64,000 bases of DNA from Anthoceros angustus (Eukaryota > Streptophyta > Anthocerotopsida > Anthocerotales > Anthocerotaceae): contig VJWM01000173.1 in the NCBI GenBank assembly GCA_010909165.1, positions 310,001 through 374,000 on the forward strand. Direction: 5' to 3'. Position 1 is the first letter of the stretch; each line of letters starts with the position of its first letter. The position numbers and the translations under genes are program-made. Positions 33,002 through 43,595 of this stretch are shown piece after piece. Below the pieces are notes generated by a model. It saw only the letters and a list, made by a program, of their open reading frames with translations, ran no database searches and was not told where the DNA came from.

Positions 33002-34960
33002 CTATGCTAAGGAGGCATACTTCATTCTTGTAGGCTCTTTGTTACCTAACCTCTTTCTCCTATCTGCTTCATACTCGGAGTAAGATCCTTCAAACCAAAC
33101 CGCTTTGGAGTCTCCCTCGAAGGCAAGAATGTGAGTAGCGATCCGGTCCAAAAACCATCGGTCGTGGGAAATGACCACTGCGCACCCCGCGAAGTCGGTA
33201 ATGGCATCTTCCAAGGCTCGTAATGTGTCGACATCCAGGTCATTGGTAGGCTCGTCAAGCAACAGCAAGTTCCCGCTCTTCTTCATCACCTTGGCCAGTT
33301 GCAGCCGATTTCGTTCCCCTCCTGACAAATTTCCGACCTTCTTCTGCTGGTCGGCACCCTTGAAGTTGTACCAACTGCAATAGGCCCGCGCATTCACCTT
33401 CCTCTCTCCCAGCAAAACCTCCTCGGCCCCATCTGTGATTTCCTGGAACACAGTCTTCTCAGAATCCAGCGAGTCCCGGGACTGATCGACGTACAAGGGA
33501 GCAACAGTGTCTCCAACCCTCAAGTATCCGGCGTCCGGGCTCTCCTGGCCCATGATCATCTTGAACAGGGTGGTCTTCCCTGCACCATTCCCTCCGATCA
33601 CTCCCACCACTCCGCCTGGAGGGAGACAGAAGTTCATGCCTTCCACCAGCACACGACCATTGAATGCCTTCTGCAACCCCTGAGCCTCTACGACAACGTC
33701 ACCAAGCCGCGGGCCGGGAGGAAGGAAGAGGGACTCCAGCTTCTCAGCTTTCTGATACTCGCTAGCTTTCTGCAGGAGCTCGTCATACGCTCGCTGCCGT
33801 GCCTTGCCCTTCTTCTGTTGGCCCTTGGCGTTCTGCTGAATCCATTCAAGCTCCCGTTGGATAGTTTTCTGCAGTGCAGACTGCTGCCTTTCCTCAGATC
33901 CCAGTCTCTTTGCCTTGGACTCCAGCCAAGCAGAGTAGTTGCCCTCAAATGGGATGCCTTGCCCTCTGTCCAGCTCAAGAATCCATCCGGCAACATTGTC
34001 AAGGAAGTAGCGGTCGTGGGTGATGGCCACCACCGTGCCCTTGAATTCTGCTAGATAGCGCTCCAACCACGCGACAGCCTCAGCATCCAGATGGTTGGTT
34101 GGCTCGTCCAGGAACAAAATATCAGGGCTCTGTAGCAGCAGGCGGCAGAGAGCCACCCGTCTGCGCTCCCCCCCGCTCAGATGCTGCACTAAGGAATCTC
34201 CAGGAGGACAGCGGAGAGCATCCAGGGCCCTCTCCATTTGCCGTTCAAGCTCCCAGCCGTTGCACGCATCCAGAGCGGTCTGCAACCTCTCCATCTTGCC
34301 CATAAGCTTGTCTATGTCTGCTGTCTCGGATGCCATGTCCACACTCACTTGCTCAAACTCCTGGAGCAGCTGCCGTGTCTGAGCAAGTGCAGGCTCGATG
34401 TTCTCCATCACAGTGGCTCCATCATTCAGCTCCGGCTCCTGTGCAAGGTATCCCACCCGGATGCTCGGATCCAAGTACATGTCTCCATCGAAATTAGTGT
34501 CCACACCAGCCAGGATTTTCAAGAGCGTGCTCTTCCCTGCTCCATTGGCTCCAAGCACACCAATTTTTGCTCCCAAGTACATGCCAATGTTGATGTTCTT
34601 GAGCAGCTCCTTCCCCATGGGTGTAACCTTCCGCAGATTCCGAACACTCAGAATGATCTGCCTGGTCTCATTGGCATAGGCTGAACCCTTCTCTGCAACC
34701 GCTGTTCCTCCGCCACCTCCTCCACTCCTTTCCTTGGGCACCGTGGTACCAGCTCCACCTCCAGATCCTCCCTTCTTCCCCTTCTTTGCCATGCAGACAA
34801 CCCTGAGGGAAGTCTTGCTCCAATTGCCTCTGCCATTGCCGGAGATGGTCGGCCTGCTGCACAGCAAGCGATCTCCATGCAGCAAGGATGAGAAGGGAGG
34901 TGCCTTGCCCTTCGATACCGCGGCCCCAGGCAGACAGCAGCTGTGTCCTGCGGCCGCCAT
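33002..34960 (-). CDS. ABC-F family ATPase, plastid-type (ABCF5/EttA-like)
   Basis: Soluble ABC-F proteins bind ribosomes and use two ATPase domains to modulate translation; they lack membrane domains. The 652-aa intronless ORF starts at ATG 34960, with about 60 N-terminal residues rich in Ser, Gly and Arg that look like a plastid transit peptide. NBD1: Walker A GANGAGKST (about 137-145), signature LSGGERRR, Walker B ILFLDEPTNHLD. NBD2: Walker A GGNGAGKTT, signature LSGGERNR, Walker B LLLLDEPTNDLD. The ABC-F linker lies between them (region with EWIQQNAKGQQKKGKARQ). The LSGGERNRLQLAK and DEPTNDLDVDTLRALE motifs are close to bacterial EttA. The extreme N-terminal frame has a TTG upstream that I ignored. 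Confidence 0.95.
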   Translation of the reverse strand: MAAAGHSCCLPGAAVSKGKAPPFSSLLHGDRLLCSRPTISGNGRGNWSKTSLRVVCMAKKGKKGGSGGGAGTTVPKERSGGGGGGTAVAEKGSAYANETRQIILSVRNLRKVTPMGKELLKNINIGMYLGAKIGVLGANGAGKSTLLKILAGVDTNFDGDMYLDPSIRVGYLAQEPELNDGATVMENIEPALAQTRQLLQEFEQVSVDMASETADIDKLMGKMERLQTALDACNGWELERQMERALDALRCPPGDSLVQHLSGGERRRVALCRLLLQSPDILFLDEPTNHLDAEAVAWLERYLAEFKGTVVAITHDRYFLDNVAGWILELDRGQGIPFEGNYSAWLESKAKRLGSEERQQSALQKTIQRELEWIQQNAKGQQKKGKARQRAYDELLQKASEYQKAEKLESLFLPPGPRLGDVVVEAQGLQKAFNGRVLVEGMNFCLPPGGVVGVIGGNGAGKTTLFKMIMGQESPDAGYLRVGDTVAPLYVDQSRDSLDSEKTVFQEITDGAEEVLLGERKVNARAYCSWYNFKGADQQKKVGNLSGGERNRLQLAKVMKKSGNLLLLDEPTNDLDVDTLRALEDAITDFAGCAVVISHDRWFLDRIATHILAFEGDSKAVWFEGSYSEYEADRRKRLGNKEPTRMKYASLA

Positions 34961-35192
34961 GCCCAAACTTTGAATCTCTCAACACAATCCTCGCTTCACA
35001 TAGGTGTTGTGGGTGTCTGGGTGATGAAGGTCCAATCAGGTTGAAGGAGGTCTCTTTTTCTGGAAGTTTCTGTAATTCCTGCAGTAAAATGCGAGTTGTA
35101 CAAGCTCGAGGTACAATCTAGCCATCCACAGCCGCATTTGGCACCGTCTTTGACAGGGAAAGGGTTGAGAGTTTTAGCTCAGATTTAGCTGT
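34961..35192. other. short intergenic region between ABCF and PIG-X
   Basis: No gene is seen. It contains the upstream region of the minus-strand ABCF gene and the 3' flank of the minus-strand PIG-X gene. Both are transcribed leftward and are separated by about 230 bp. Confidence 0.5.
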
Positions 35193-36124
35193 TCAATGAA
35201 GATTTAGTTTCCGGGCAACAGTCTTCAAAGGAATCGGGTCTCGTTGAGAGTAAGCTATCAAGCAGGCCACGAGGATGGCAAGAACCCCAGCGAGGGCAGA
35301 GAAGACAGTGGCTTTCCCAACAAGGGAGGAATGGGAGGGATTGCCAGCGGGTATCTGCCACAACACTGGCTCTGGCAGGTTCTTTCCCCAAGACACGGGG
35401 ATGTGCAGACCTAGCCGCGATCCTTCGTTGCGAGGACGGTTGCACAGCAGTGAAACTTCGTCCGGCAAATGGATGTGCACAGAAGAATGGCTTTCAGTGC
35501 TCACAGCCTGCCAGAAGGAAAGAAGAATATGAATACCCATCCAGGGAAGTCTGGGAAGCTGTGTTCACCAGTGGTGCGCAACGTACCGGGTAACGTGCAT
35601 GTAGTGGAAGATTGATCTCTGCTTGCAGAAGAACTTCATCCTTGGAAGATCTGTCCGACTTGGTAGCTGCTGTCTGTACCTCAACAACGCATGCGTCAGA
35701 CCGGGAAGCAGGTTGCTCCAAGTTCGTGTCGCCCGACACACGAGCGCGCTTCACAGCTGATCATCACTGAAGGTGAGACATGTTATGAAATCTCAGCACA
35801 ACGTAACACAGATTTCTTCACAGAAGGATAGATACCTCGTGTTTGCTCCAACCTCTGAAGCTCATACGCATCTGCAAACAGAGCGTTAGGAAGAATTTCC
35901 AGAAGGACAACATCGCACTCCTGCGTGGTGTTGGAGGGCCAGTTTCGCACTCCAATTTTGAGGATTGTGTGGAGCTGCCGGTGAGCTCCACTGCCTTTCA
36001 GTTCCCTCACAACATGATGTGCCGTCGCATGTGGTGATTCCTCTACAAAGCCAGTACCAATCTTTGCCAAGACAAGAAGCAGAAACGCGATGAGCTTCGT
36101 CCGGATGCACCAGGCCAGCGCCAT
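35193..36124 (-). CDS. PIGX: PIG-X, subunit of GPI mannosyltransferase I
   Basis: PIG-X stabilises the PIG-M mannosyltransferase that adds the first mannose to GPI anchors in the ER. Three exons, 36124-35836, 35756-35587 and 35507-35193, give 257 aa in frame. Seen: N-terminal signal segment MALAWCIRTKLIAFLLLVLA; VRELKGSGAHRQLHT, matching the family RELxxxGxHRxL block; LPNALFADAYEL, matching LPxGLFVDPYEL; LPLHARYP, matching LPVHxRYxxP; a late IPVSWGKN-WQIPAGN segment; and one C-terminal membrane helix (about residues 218-241, VFSALAGVLAILVACLIAY) followed by a short cytosolic tail. Length fits the family. The exon 1-2 region is tandemly repeated twice more upstream, so the true transcript start is uncertain; this copy is the one contiguous with exon 3. 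Confidence 0.9.
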
Positions 36125-36321
36125 TGCAATCCTTGGAAGGCTAGAACAGATGCATTTTAGGTTCAAAGATGCAAGAACTGTGAACCGTTGAACAGGCGTG
36201 GAGCAGGTGTCGTCCTGATGCAGTTCGTCTCTTGCCACGCAGCAAGCCGGCGTTGGTGGCAGAAGGAAAGAAGAATATGAATACCCATCCAGGGAAGTCT
36301 GGGAAGCTGTGTTCACCAGTG

Positions 36322-36862
36322 GTGCGCAACGTACCGGGTAACGTGCATGTAGTGGAAGATTGATCTCTGCTTGCAGAAGAACTTCATCCTTGGAAGATCT
36401 GTCCGACTTGGTAGCTGCTGTCTGTACCTCAACAACGCATGCGTCAGACCGGGAAGCAGGTTGCTCCAAGTTCGTGTCGCCTGACACACGAGCGCGCTTC
36501 ACAGCTGATCATCACTGAAGGTGAGAATCTCAGGCACAACGTAACACAGATTTCTTCACAGAAGGATAGATACCTCGTGTTTGCTCCAACCTCTGAAGCT
36601 CATACGCATCTGCAAACAGAGCGTTAGGAAGAATTTCCAGAAGGACAACATCGCACTCCTGCGTGGTGTTGGAGGGCCAGTTTCGCACTCCAATTTTGAG
36701 GATTGTGTGGAGCTGCCGGTGAGCTCCACTGCCTTTCAGTTCCCTCACAACATGATGTGCCGTCGCATGTGGTGATTCCTCTACAAAGCCAGTACCAATC
36801 TTTGCCAAGACAAGAAGCAGAAACGCGATGAGCTTCGTCCGGATGCACCAGGCCAGCGCCAT
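36322..36862 (-). pseudogene. PIG-X partial copy, unit 2 (exons 1 and 2)
   Basis: Exon 1 (ATG 36862) and exon 2 are open and splice sites are kept, but no exon 3 follows before the next unit. The encoded first 153 residues match the main gene. Transcription through it could use exon 3 of the downstream unit by skipping, but on its own it cannot make a complete protein with the membrane helix. Confidence 0.8.
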
Positions 36863-37199
36863 TGCAATCCTTGGAAGGCTAGAACAGATGCATTTTAGGT
36901 TCAAAGATGCAAGAACTGTGAACCGTTGAACAGGCAGGTGTCGTCCTGATGCAGTTCGTCTCTTGCCACGCAGCAAGCCGGCGTTGGTGGCAAGAAGGGA
37001 AAGCATACGGAGGTATGTGAGTACATGGGCGAAAAACTGCCCGCGAGTCTATATCCTTTTGAAATCATGTTTTTACATTTTGAATTGCAGATTTGGAAAC
37101 CCTGCATCCTAGAGACTAGCATGAAGCAGCTTAGGCTGCACTCAGGAAAGAAGAATATGAATACCCATCCAGGGAAGTCTGGGAAGCTGTGTTCACCAG

Positions 37200-37747
37200 T
37201 GGTGCGCAACGTACCGGGTAACGTGCATGTAGTGGAAGATTGATCTCTGCTTGCAGAAGAACTTCATCCTTGGAAGATCTGTCCGACTTGGTAGCTGCTG
37301 TCTGTACCTCAACAACGCATGCGTCAGACCGGGAAGCAGGTTGCTCCAAGTTCGTGTCCTGACACACGAGCGCGCTTCACAGCTGATCATCACTGAAGGT
37401 GAGACATGTTATGAAATCTCAGCACAACGTAACACAGATTTCTTCACAGAAGGATAGATACCTCGTGTTTGCTCCAACCTCTGAAGCTCATACGCATCTG
37501 CAAACAGAGCGTTAGGAAGAATTTCAGAAGGACAACATCGCACTCCTGCGTGGTGTTGGAGGCCAGTTTCGCACTCAATTTTGAGGATTGTGTGGAGCTG
37601 CCGGTGAGCTCCACTGCCTTTCAGTTCCCTCACAACATGATGTGCCGTCGCATGTGGTGATTCCTCTACAAAGCCAGTACCAATCTTTGCCAAGACAAGA
37701 AGCAGAAACGCGATGAGCTTCGTCCGGATGCACCAGGCCAGCGCCAT
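37200..37747 (-). pseudogene. PIG-X partial copy, unit 3, with small deletions
   Basis: It repeats exons 1 and 2. Exon 1 has three one-base losses (each shortens a run of C or G), altering about 15 residues of the middle of the exon, and exon 2 has a two-base loss that breaks the frame. It is the copy nearest to the presumed ancestral upstream flank (38041-38170). Confidence 0.8.
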
Positions 37748-38210
37748 TGCAATCCTTGGAAGGCTAGAACAGATGCATTTTAGGTTCAAAGATGCAAGAA
37801 CTGTGAACCGTTGAACAGGCGTGGAGCAGGTGTCGTCCTGATGCAGTTCGTCTCTTGCCACGCAGCAAGCCGGCGTTGGTGGCAAGAAGGGAAAGCATAC
37901 GGAGGTATGTGAGTACATGGGCGAAAAACTGCCCGCGAGTCTATATCCTTTTGAAATCATGTTTTTACATTTTGAATTGCAGATTTGGAAACCCTGCATC
38001 CTAGAGACTAGCATGAAGCAGCTTAGGCTGCACTCGGGGAAAGAATCAAATTCGCTACGGAGGTATCTACAATCAGTAGTTCACCTGGAAACTTGTGACA
38101 GAAACCTGCGTCTTGGCCTGCCCAGTTTTTGTCGACGAATCTTTGTGACAGCAGCTCACCCAAATGAGTCTGCAAAGGATGGGCACAGACTTTTCCACCG
38201 CATTGGTATT

Positions 38211-40642
38211 TTACCGAGGCCTTAAACCACGAGGACCACGTTTGGACCCCCGCTTGCCTGTCGACCCAGAGCTACCATAACCGTAGTTCTCATCCTCGTA
38301 TTCCTCCAGAAATCCTCGCCTCCCTATGTAGCTAAAGGTAACATCTCGGTCTGCAATGGCATCCTTGTCTGGGACATAACCTGGAGGACATAGTTGCATC
38401 AGTTCATCTTCCAAGCTGCGGCATAAGTGTTTGGACAGAGAAGGCAGTGGGAAGACAGAACAAACCTAGCTTTGAAGCCCAGTTGTATGTCTCCTGGATG
38501 TCCACCATGGAACCCTTGCCGCCTCCAAGTATTGGCAAATAGGAATTGTTGTAGCCGCTTTCCCAGTCCCCATCTAGCCTTCCACTAGAGCTGCTATCGT
38601 ACAATTTTCTTTCGATTACTACTTTAAACTCGTCACCTCTGGTCCGGACCTGTACAGCAAATGCAGAGACGTCATCATGTGGGGAGACATAAGAGGAGAC
38701 TGCCCGCCTGAAGAAGTTCCGCACCACAGCTTACCTCGACATACGGTTTTTTCCCATGAAGCAGACAATCAACACTTTTGTCAGTCTGCACCACACAAAC
38801 GTAGTGAAACAAATTCAGAATGTGAACTATCCTCAGGAAGTGAAACAAGGCACGGTGTGTAATACTTCAATTCACTTCACCTGGTGGGCAACCCAGTGAC
38901 TCCGCTCTCTCATTTCTATCAACAACGGAAAGGTGGGTGGAGCTTTCCTCTCCAGAACACTCTTCTGTGTGCCCCTAGCTCGGGCTTCTTCATCTCCGAG
39001 AGTAACAGTTTGAACACCACCAACCTGAACATAAACAGTCGAGAATGTGACTACGTCCAGCGGTAGCGAAACAGATCCCATCTCATAGCACAAGCAGTGC
39101 GCAGTAGGAAGGTATACCAAATCACATAAAGTAGGGTTCTTGATGATGTTCTCCAGCTTCTGGCCGTGCGCAGTCCCGACAAGCATAACTCCTCTTTCAG
39201 CAATTGTGCGGCATGCTAAGGCTTCAGCTTCAGAGCCGATCTCATCGACGATGACAACTTGAGGCATGTGATTCTCCACAGCCTCCACCATGACTTTGTG
39301 CTGCATGGAGGGGTCCGGCACTTGCATCCTCCGGGCACCGCCAATGGCAGGATGAGGAACATCACCATCACCCCCGATCTCATTGCTGGTGTCCACAATC
39401 ACCTGCACATCTTGGTGGCAACAACTCAATCAGCCCACCGAATACTCCGTGAAACCAACAAATCCCAAAATCAGACCACCCTTGCACAAACTGCTTTACT
39501 CACCACCCTCTTGTGCAGCTCGTCCGAGAGCACTCTGGCAATCTCCCGAATCACAGTCGTCTTCCCAACTCCAGGCCTGCCCCCAAACCCACGGGTCAGG
39601 TCACACATCCTGATCACTCATTCCGAGCACAGAAGGCAAGACCACGACCCACCTCCCCAGAAACAGGATGCTCTGGCCCGCGTGCAGCACATCCCGAACC
39701 ATGTCCACATGGCCAGTCACGGCCCGCCCCACCCGGCAAGTGAGACCCACAATCTGCCCCTTCCGACTCCGAATCGCAGATATCCGATGCAACGTGCCCT
39801 CAATTCCCGCACGATTATCCCCTCCGAACTCCCCCACCGCAGACTGCGCAGCCTGCAGATCCTCCCTGGTGATCTGCTCAGCAAAGCAACCAAACTCCGT
39901 AAGCATCAACCTACCATAACCCAGCCACAACCCAATCCCCACAACCCGGATCAACCCAACATACCTCCTCATCCCGGAGATACTCCCCCTCTCCATCTCC
40001 AAGAAACCGAGCCTCAGGCCGTCTGCCCAAGTCCAACACCACCTGTGTCATCACCACAACAAAGCTCCCACTTTCACTTCACGCATTCCCCTCCTTCCTT
40101 CCATACCCACATCCCGACAACCCAAACCCAGATCCAGCAAAAACGCATCCTCCCATCCACGCACCTCCAGAAGCTCTGCCCGGCGAGCATGGCTCAGCAA
40201 ATTCTCCCTCAAGTCCTCCGGCAGAACCTGCCACACCGAAACCCACAAGCCTCGGTAACACGACAGCCCACCATCCGACTTTCCCGCACCAAGCTCACCC
40301 AACTCCTCACCTGTAGCAGCATGTCCAGATCATCCCGCACCAGCACCGCGCCCTCCTCCACGCCACTCTGCCGGGCATCACTCCCGCTCTGCAGCAGAAA
40401 CAGGCCAAGGCCGGGGCCGAGCCAGGCCCGAATCCTCCTCCCGGACGCAGTCAATCCCAGCCAGCAGGCCACCCTCCGCCCGCCCCGAACAAGGCCCCGC
40501 CACCCGCCCACCGCTGGAATGCGCGGCCGGGCGGCACCGAACCCGACCCAATTCGAGACGCCTCCTTCCACGGCCCGGATCCGGCCCGGACGCCGCCGCC
40601 GCTGCTGCTTCCGGACCAGACGGCGCTCCTGTGCGCGTGCAT
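38211..40642 (-). CDS. Ycf45/SPD1-like P-loop AAA ATPase, plastid-targeted
   Basis: Homologous to cyanobacterial and plastid Ycf45 and to the plant seedling plastid development 1 family, needed for chloroplast development; the biochemical role is not settled. Exons read on the minus strand: about 40642 to 40311 (first part uncertain), 40227-40165, 40042-39965, 39873-39653, 39576-39504, 39402-39118, 39024-38881, about 38649-38466, about 38416-38211. Seen in order: [51 protein letters not shown]; Walker [23 protein letters not shown]; Walker [60 protein letters not shown]. The C-terminal part is acidic, then Gly/Arg-rich. The N-terminus is Arg/Gly/Ser-rich, typical of a transit peptide. The candidate ATG at 40642 requires a GC-rich intron I could not fix, so the first exon is tentative. 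Confidence 0.88.
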
Positions 40643-41273
40643 TCTTCCACCCAATTCGCCAGCCCCGACAGGGGTGGAGGGGAGGCCGGAGGCGGAGCAG
40701 CCCTCTCCTACCCAGCTGCTGCGCCGATTCCAGGCGCCCCGGCGGCCTGGGGAGCGGGCTGCCGCAAATGCATCAGCCAGGCCCCGGTGCGAGGCCGGCC
40801 GGCTGCAGTTGCACCCTGCACCCGGTGGCGTTGGAGGAAGAGGCAGACACTCACAGCGGCAGCAAACAGCAGCGGCAGGAGTAGCCGGGACAAGGCAGGA
40901 ACAGACCAGAGGAACAGACTGTGCAAAGGGACGTTCAGAGCAAGGAACAGTATGCGGGTGGTGAAATTGTGCTGCTGCAAAGGCAAAATGGGCCAGCGCC
41001 CAGTAAGGTGTCCCTGCCGGGTTGGGTGGTATCCCGGAGGAATGTGCCAAGCCGGGATGCCAGGTGGGCGCAGCACACCACCCTGGCAGGTGGGCACGCC
41101 CGCAGCTTGGACTCGGATGCGCACAGACGACTTGCACTGCCCGCAAATCAACCACGCCCTGCGCTCACACCAGCTGCAGACACGCATATTCTTCTTGGGC
41201 GTGAGCGGGAGGAGGAGAGAGAAGGATGCTTGATGGGGAACAAAATTTTTAAACTCCCTCCATCAGACGTGAA
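40643..41273. other. GC-rich intergenic region upstream of the SPD1-like gene
   Basis: No further gene is recognised. Long open frames on both strands are expected from the high GC content and contain no family motifs. It probably includes the promoter and 5' UTR of the minus-strand AAA ATPase gene. Confidence 0.45.
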
Positions 41274-41347
41274 GCTCCCGTAGCTCAGTTGGATAGAGCA
41301 TTGGTCTTATGAGCCGAAGGTCGCGGGTTCAAGCCCCGCCGGGAGCA
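41274..41347 (+). tRNA. tRNA with UAU anticodon (Ile)
   Basis: The 74-nt sequence folds as a standard cloverleaf: acceptor GCTCCCG pairs with CGGGAGC; D stem GCTC/GAGC with a 9-nt loop containing GG; anticodon stem TTGGT/GCCGA (with G-U pairs); 7-nt loop CTTATGA with anticodon TAT at 41308-41310; T stem GCGGG/CCCGC with loop TTCAAGC; discriminator A. A and B box promoter sequences (TAGCTCAGTTGG and GGTTCAAGC) are intact. There is no intron and no genomic CCA, as expected for a nuclear gene. Base 37 is G rather than the A usual for ANN-decoding tRNAs, so decoding identity deserves caution. Confidence 0.9.
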
Positions 41348-42100
41348 AGTTCTGCAAGACACTTCTTCGACGACTTTATTGCGAGCGCTTTTCAACCAAT
41401 CAATTTGAAAGGTATAGTGGCTGAGTTTTGCGAATCACGTGTCATTGCCGCAGAGCCACGTGATAGTGCGATCCGACCCGAGTACGCTATTGGTGGCTGG
41501 GGACCGGCGGCCCAGCTTGCGTCTCCAACCACTCGGTGCTTCGTGGTGATGATTCAGGAAGGAACCACGGATCCCGGGCCCTCCGTGCCTGATATTTCTC
41601 GAAGGAAGTTAGGTGGACAACGGGGAAAAGAAAGAGCGACACGGTACTGGCCTGATGAGAGCATCTGAGAAGAATCGTGTTGTGTCCGAGCTACGGCATC
41701 TGCTGTGAGAGGGAGGACAAGGACGGCACAAAATGTCAAGTTGGCAGGCCAGAGAGAAAAGGGTAGGGGGATTTGGTCTTCAGGGATTGAAACGGTGACG
41801 AGGCTTGGGGCCTTCTTGCACGTTACACCACCTTAATCAAGGCCTGTGAGGTGGTAGACTAGCATTGCGGTCGGGCATTTCTAGAAAGAATGAGCTGTTG
41901 CAGTTATGTGGTGCGATTTCGTCGAAATTTGAAACTCCGCATCAAAAAAACCGGCTGTGGGAAGGAATCTGGATGACTTGGGAGTAATCTCTTGCTGGAA
42001 ATGAACAATCCTAGGGTTTTGGGGAAGCTTAAACCCTAGGCACCGCTGGTGCCGTTCACTAATCTGCTCGCACCTTGTGCCACTTGCATCCACGGCGGAG
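41348..42100. other. intergenic region between tRNA and TIM13
   Basis: No gene is recognised. A plus-strand ORF from 41309 overlaps the tRNA and is not credible. The last about 100 bases before the TIM13 ATG include CTAGGGTTTTGGGG and AAACCCTAGG motifs (telo-box-like AAACCCTA), common in promoters and leaders of plant housekeeping genes. Confidence 0.5.
42036..42043 (+). promoter_or_regulatory. telo-box-like AAACCCTA motif upstream of TIM13
   Basis: AAACCCTA sits about 60 bp before the TIM13 start codon, with the opposite orientation CTAGGGTTTT about 25 bp earlier. In plants these motifs are typical of promoters of genes for translation and organelle biogenesis. Functional use here is inferred only from position. 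Confidence 0.5.
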
Positions 42101-42462
42101 ATGGATCCCTTCGCGTCTCCTTCGTCGTCGTCGCGACGGCCTCCCTCTACTGAAGACCTCATGGATGCTTTCAAGGTGCAGATGGCTCAAGCATACGCGG
42201 AGAAATTCTTTTCGGTGAGTGCCTTCTGGTGGAATCTTTGTTGCAAAGCTGGGCTCTGGTATGAGATTGCAGTTGGGATGATGAGGTGAGTGTTTTCTTT
42301 GTGGTGCAGACCATTCGAGAGAAGTGCTTCACCAAGTGTGTTGCAAAACCTGGGTCTAGTCTTAGCAACAGTGAGAGTAGTTGCGTCTCTAGATGTGTGG
42401 AACGGTATATTGAGGCCACAGGTATTGTGAACCGTGCCGTGTTCTCAGCCATACCTCACTGA
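42101..42462 (+). CDS. TIM13: mitochondrial small TIM chaperone Tim13
   Basis: Tim13 pairs with Tim8 in the intermembrane space to escort hydrophobic preproteins to the inner membrane. Two exons, 42101-42214 and 42310-42462, give 88 aa, the usual size. The first exon has a Ser/Pro-rich start and then DLMDAFKVQMAQAYAEKFF. The second carries the twin CX3C motif: C44-X3-C48 and C63-X3-C67 separated by 14 residues, which form the two disulphides. No cleavable presequence is expected, since import uses the Mia40 relay. Confidence 0.95.
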
Positions 42463-43595
42463 AGGGCTTGTTGACGATGGTCATTGAAGTAGTTCAGTCT
42501 TTGTTCTCTGGGACCAAGTTGCTCCTTGGTGCCACTTTTGCTTGCCTCTGAAAGTTCCTTGCGGCTATCCCTCGTGCACCGGAGATTCGATGTTCTGTGG
42601 CGAACCAGATTTGCACCGAGCTTTGGGCAAGTTTTCCTAACGGTTCAAACCTGTCCTTGGTGAGGAACGTAGCCGTGTGGAATGGTGATATCACCTGCAT
42701 GCTGCAGGTTAGGCGAGCGTCACACCCACAAGCACAATTTTGTGTCACTTGGAGCTTCGCGATTGTATGTCATTACCAAAGTGAGGAGGTTGATGAGTCC
42801 CCTGACACAAGGCATCTCGGCTGTTGTTGATGTCGCCCAATGCTGCTGGAGAATGGGTGACAGGATTTGACGGTTGCCGCCACACCGATGAGCCGTCTGA
42901 AGGCTGCCAAGGTCCAGGAACAAGTGCACCCACCGAGGTTTCAACTCCTCGTGTATCCCCATTGCTCAATACTTGAGATACTGCGCCTTTTGTTCCCAAA
43001 GAAGCTGAATCAAGTCACCTATTGCTCCTTGTCTCAGCCGTCGCGGTTGAGTCTGTTTCTGTCAACACTGGCCTTGTTCACAACGATCGTGATGCTGATC
43101 GAGGGCTCTTGTCGCATGGAGTGTCTGCCTCGGGAATCATCGTCTGCAAGCTATCAGCTTGCAACGTGTTGTGATACGTACTACGGCAACAGAAGCAGAC
43201 ACCAATAACATCAAGCAGGCACACGAGATCTTTCCTTGGTGATTACGCAGCCTCGAGATGTTCTTCACTGTTTTTCCAAAACTCTAGTCGGCACGACGGG
43301 TAGCGTGGGCACGGCTCAATGTGTAGTGTATCTGGTCAGGATGGAACCGAATATTTGAACAGGGTCTCTCCAGTGCGGAATCACTGTTTACTGTGATGTT
43401 GCATACTGGAAATCCTACATGGACGATACTCCCTGAAAGTTCCTAGACCCCAAGCTCCAGAAGACGACAAGAACAGTGCAATAATCCAGAATACATCTGT
43501 GTCCTGCCGGCACGCACCCAAGTGCCTAAGAATGCTATTTAAGGATCTTGCTACCACTACCCCAAGCTGATTCAACTAGCAGGGCTTGGATCAGA
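42463..43595. other. intergenic region between TIM13 and P450
   Basis: No gene is recognised. Short ORFs on both strands lack family motifs. Composition is similar to the flanking genes, so a decayed gene cannot be excluded, but I see nothing to name. Confidence 0.4.

Larger units (their letters stand above)
35512..38040 (-). repeat. three tandem copies of the PIG-X promoter-exon 1-exon 2 segment
   Basis: Units begin with the string GGAAAGAAGAATATGAATAC at about 35516, 36264 and 37143, giving segments of about 748, 883 and 897 bp. Each contains the ATG exon, the first intron and exon 2. Exon 1 of unit 2 (36862-36574) is intact at 289 bp. Exon 1 of unit 3 (37747-37462) has three single-base deletions that shift and then restore the frame, and exon 2 of unit 3 lacks two bases. 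Unit 1 lacks about 135 bp of upstream sequence present in units 2 and 3. Only unit 1 is followed by exon 3. Confidence 0.95.

Noticed and set aside
36322-37747. Treating PIG-X units 2 and 3 as complete paralogous genes
   Set aside because: Neither has exon 3 with the membrane helix; they are partial tandem duplicates of the same 5' segment.
39259-40884. 541-aa plus-strand ORF
   Set aside because: It runs antisense to the exons of the SPD1-like ATPase, is Pro/Ser/His-rich and has no conserved motif.
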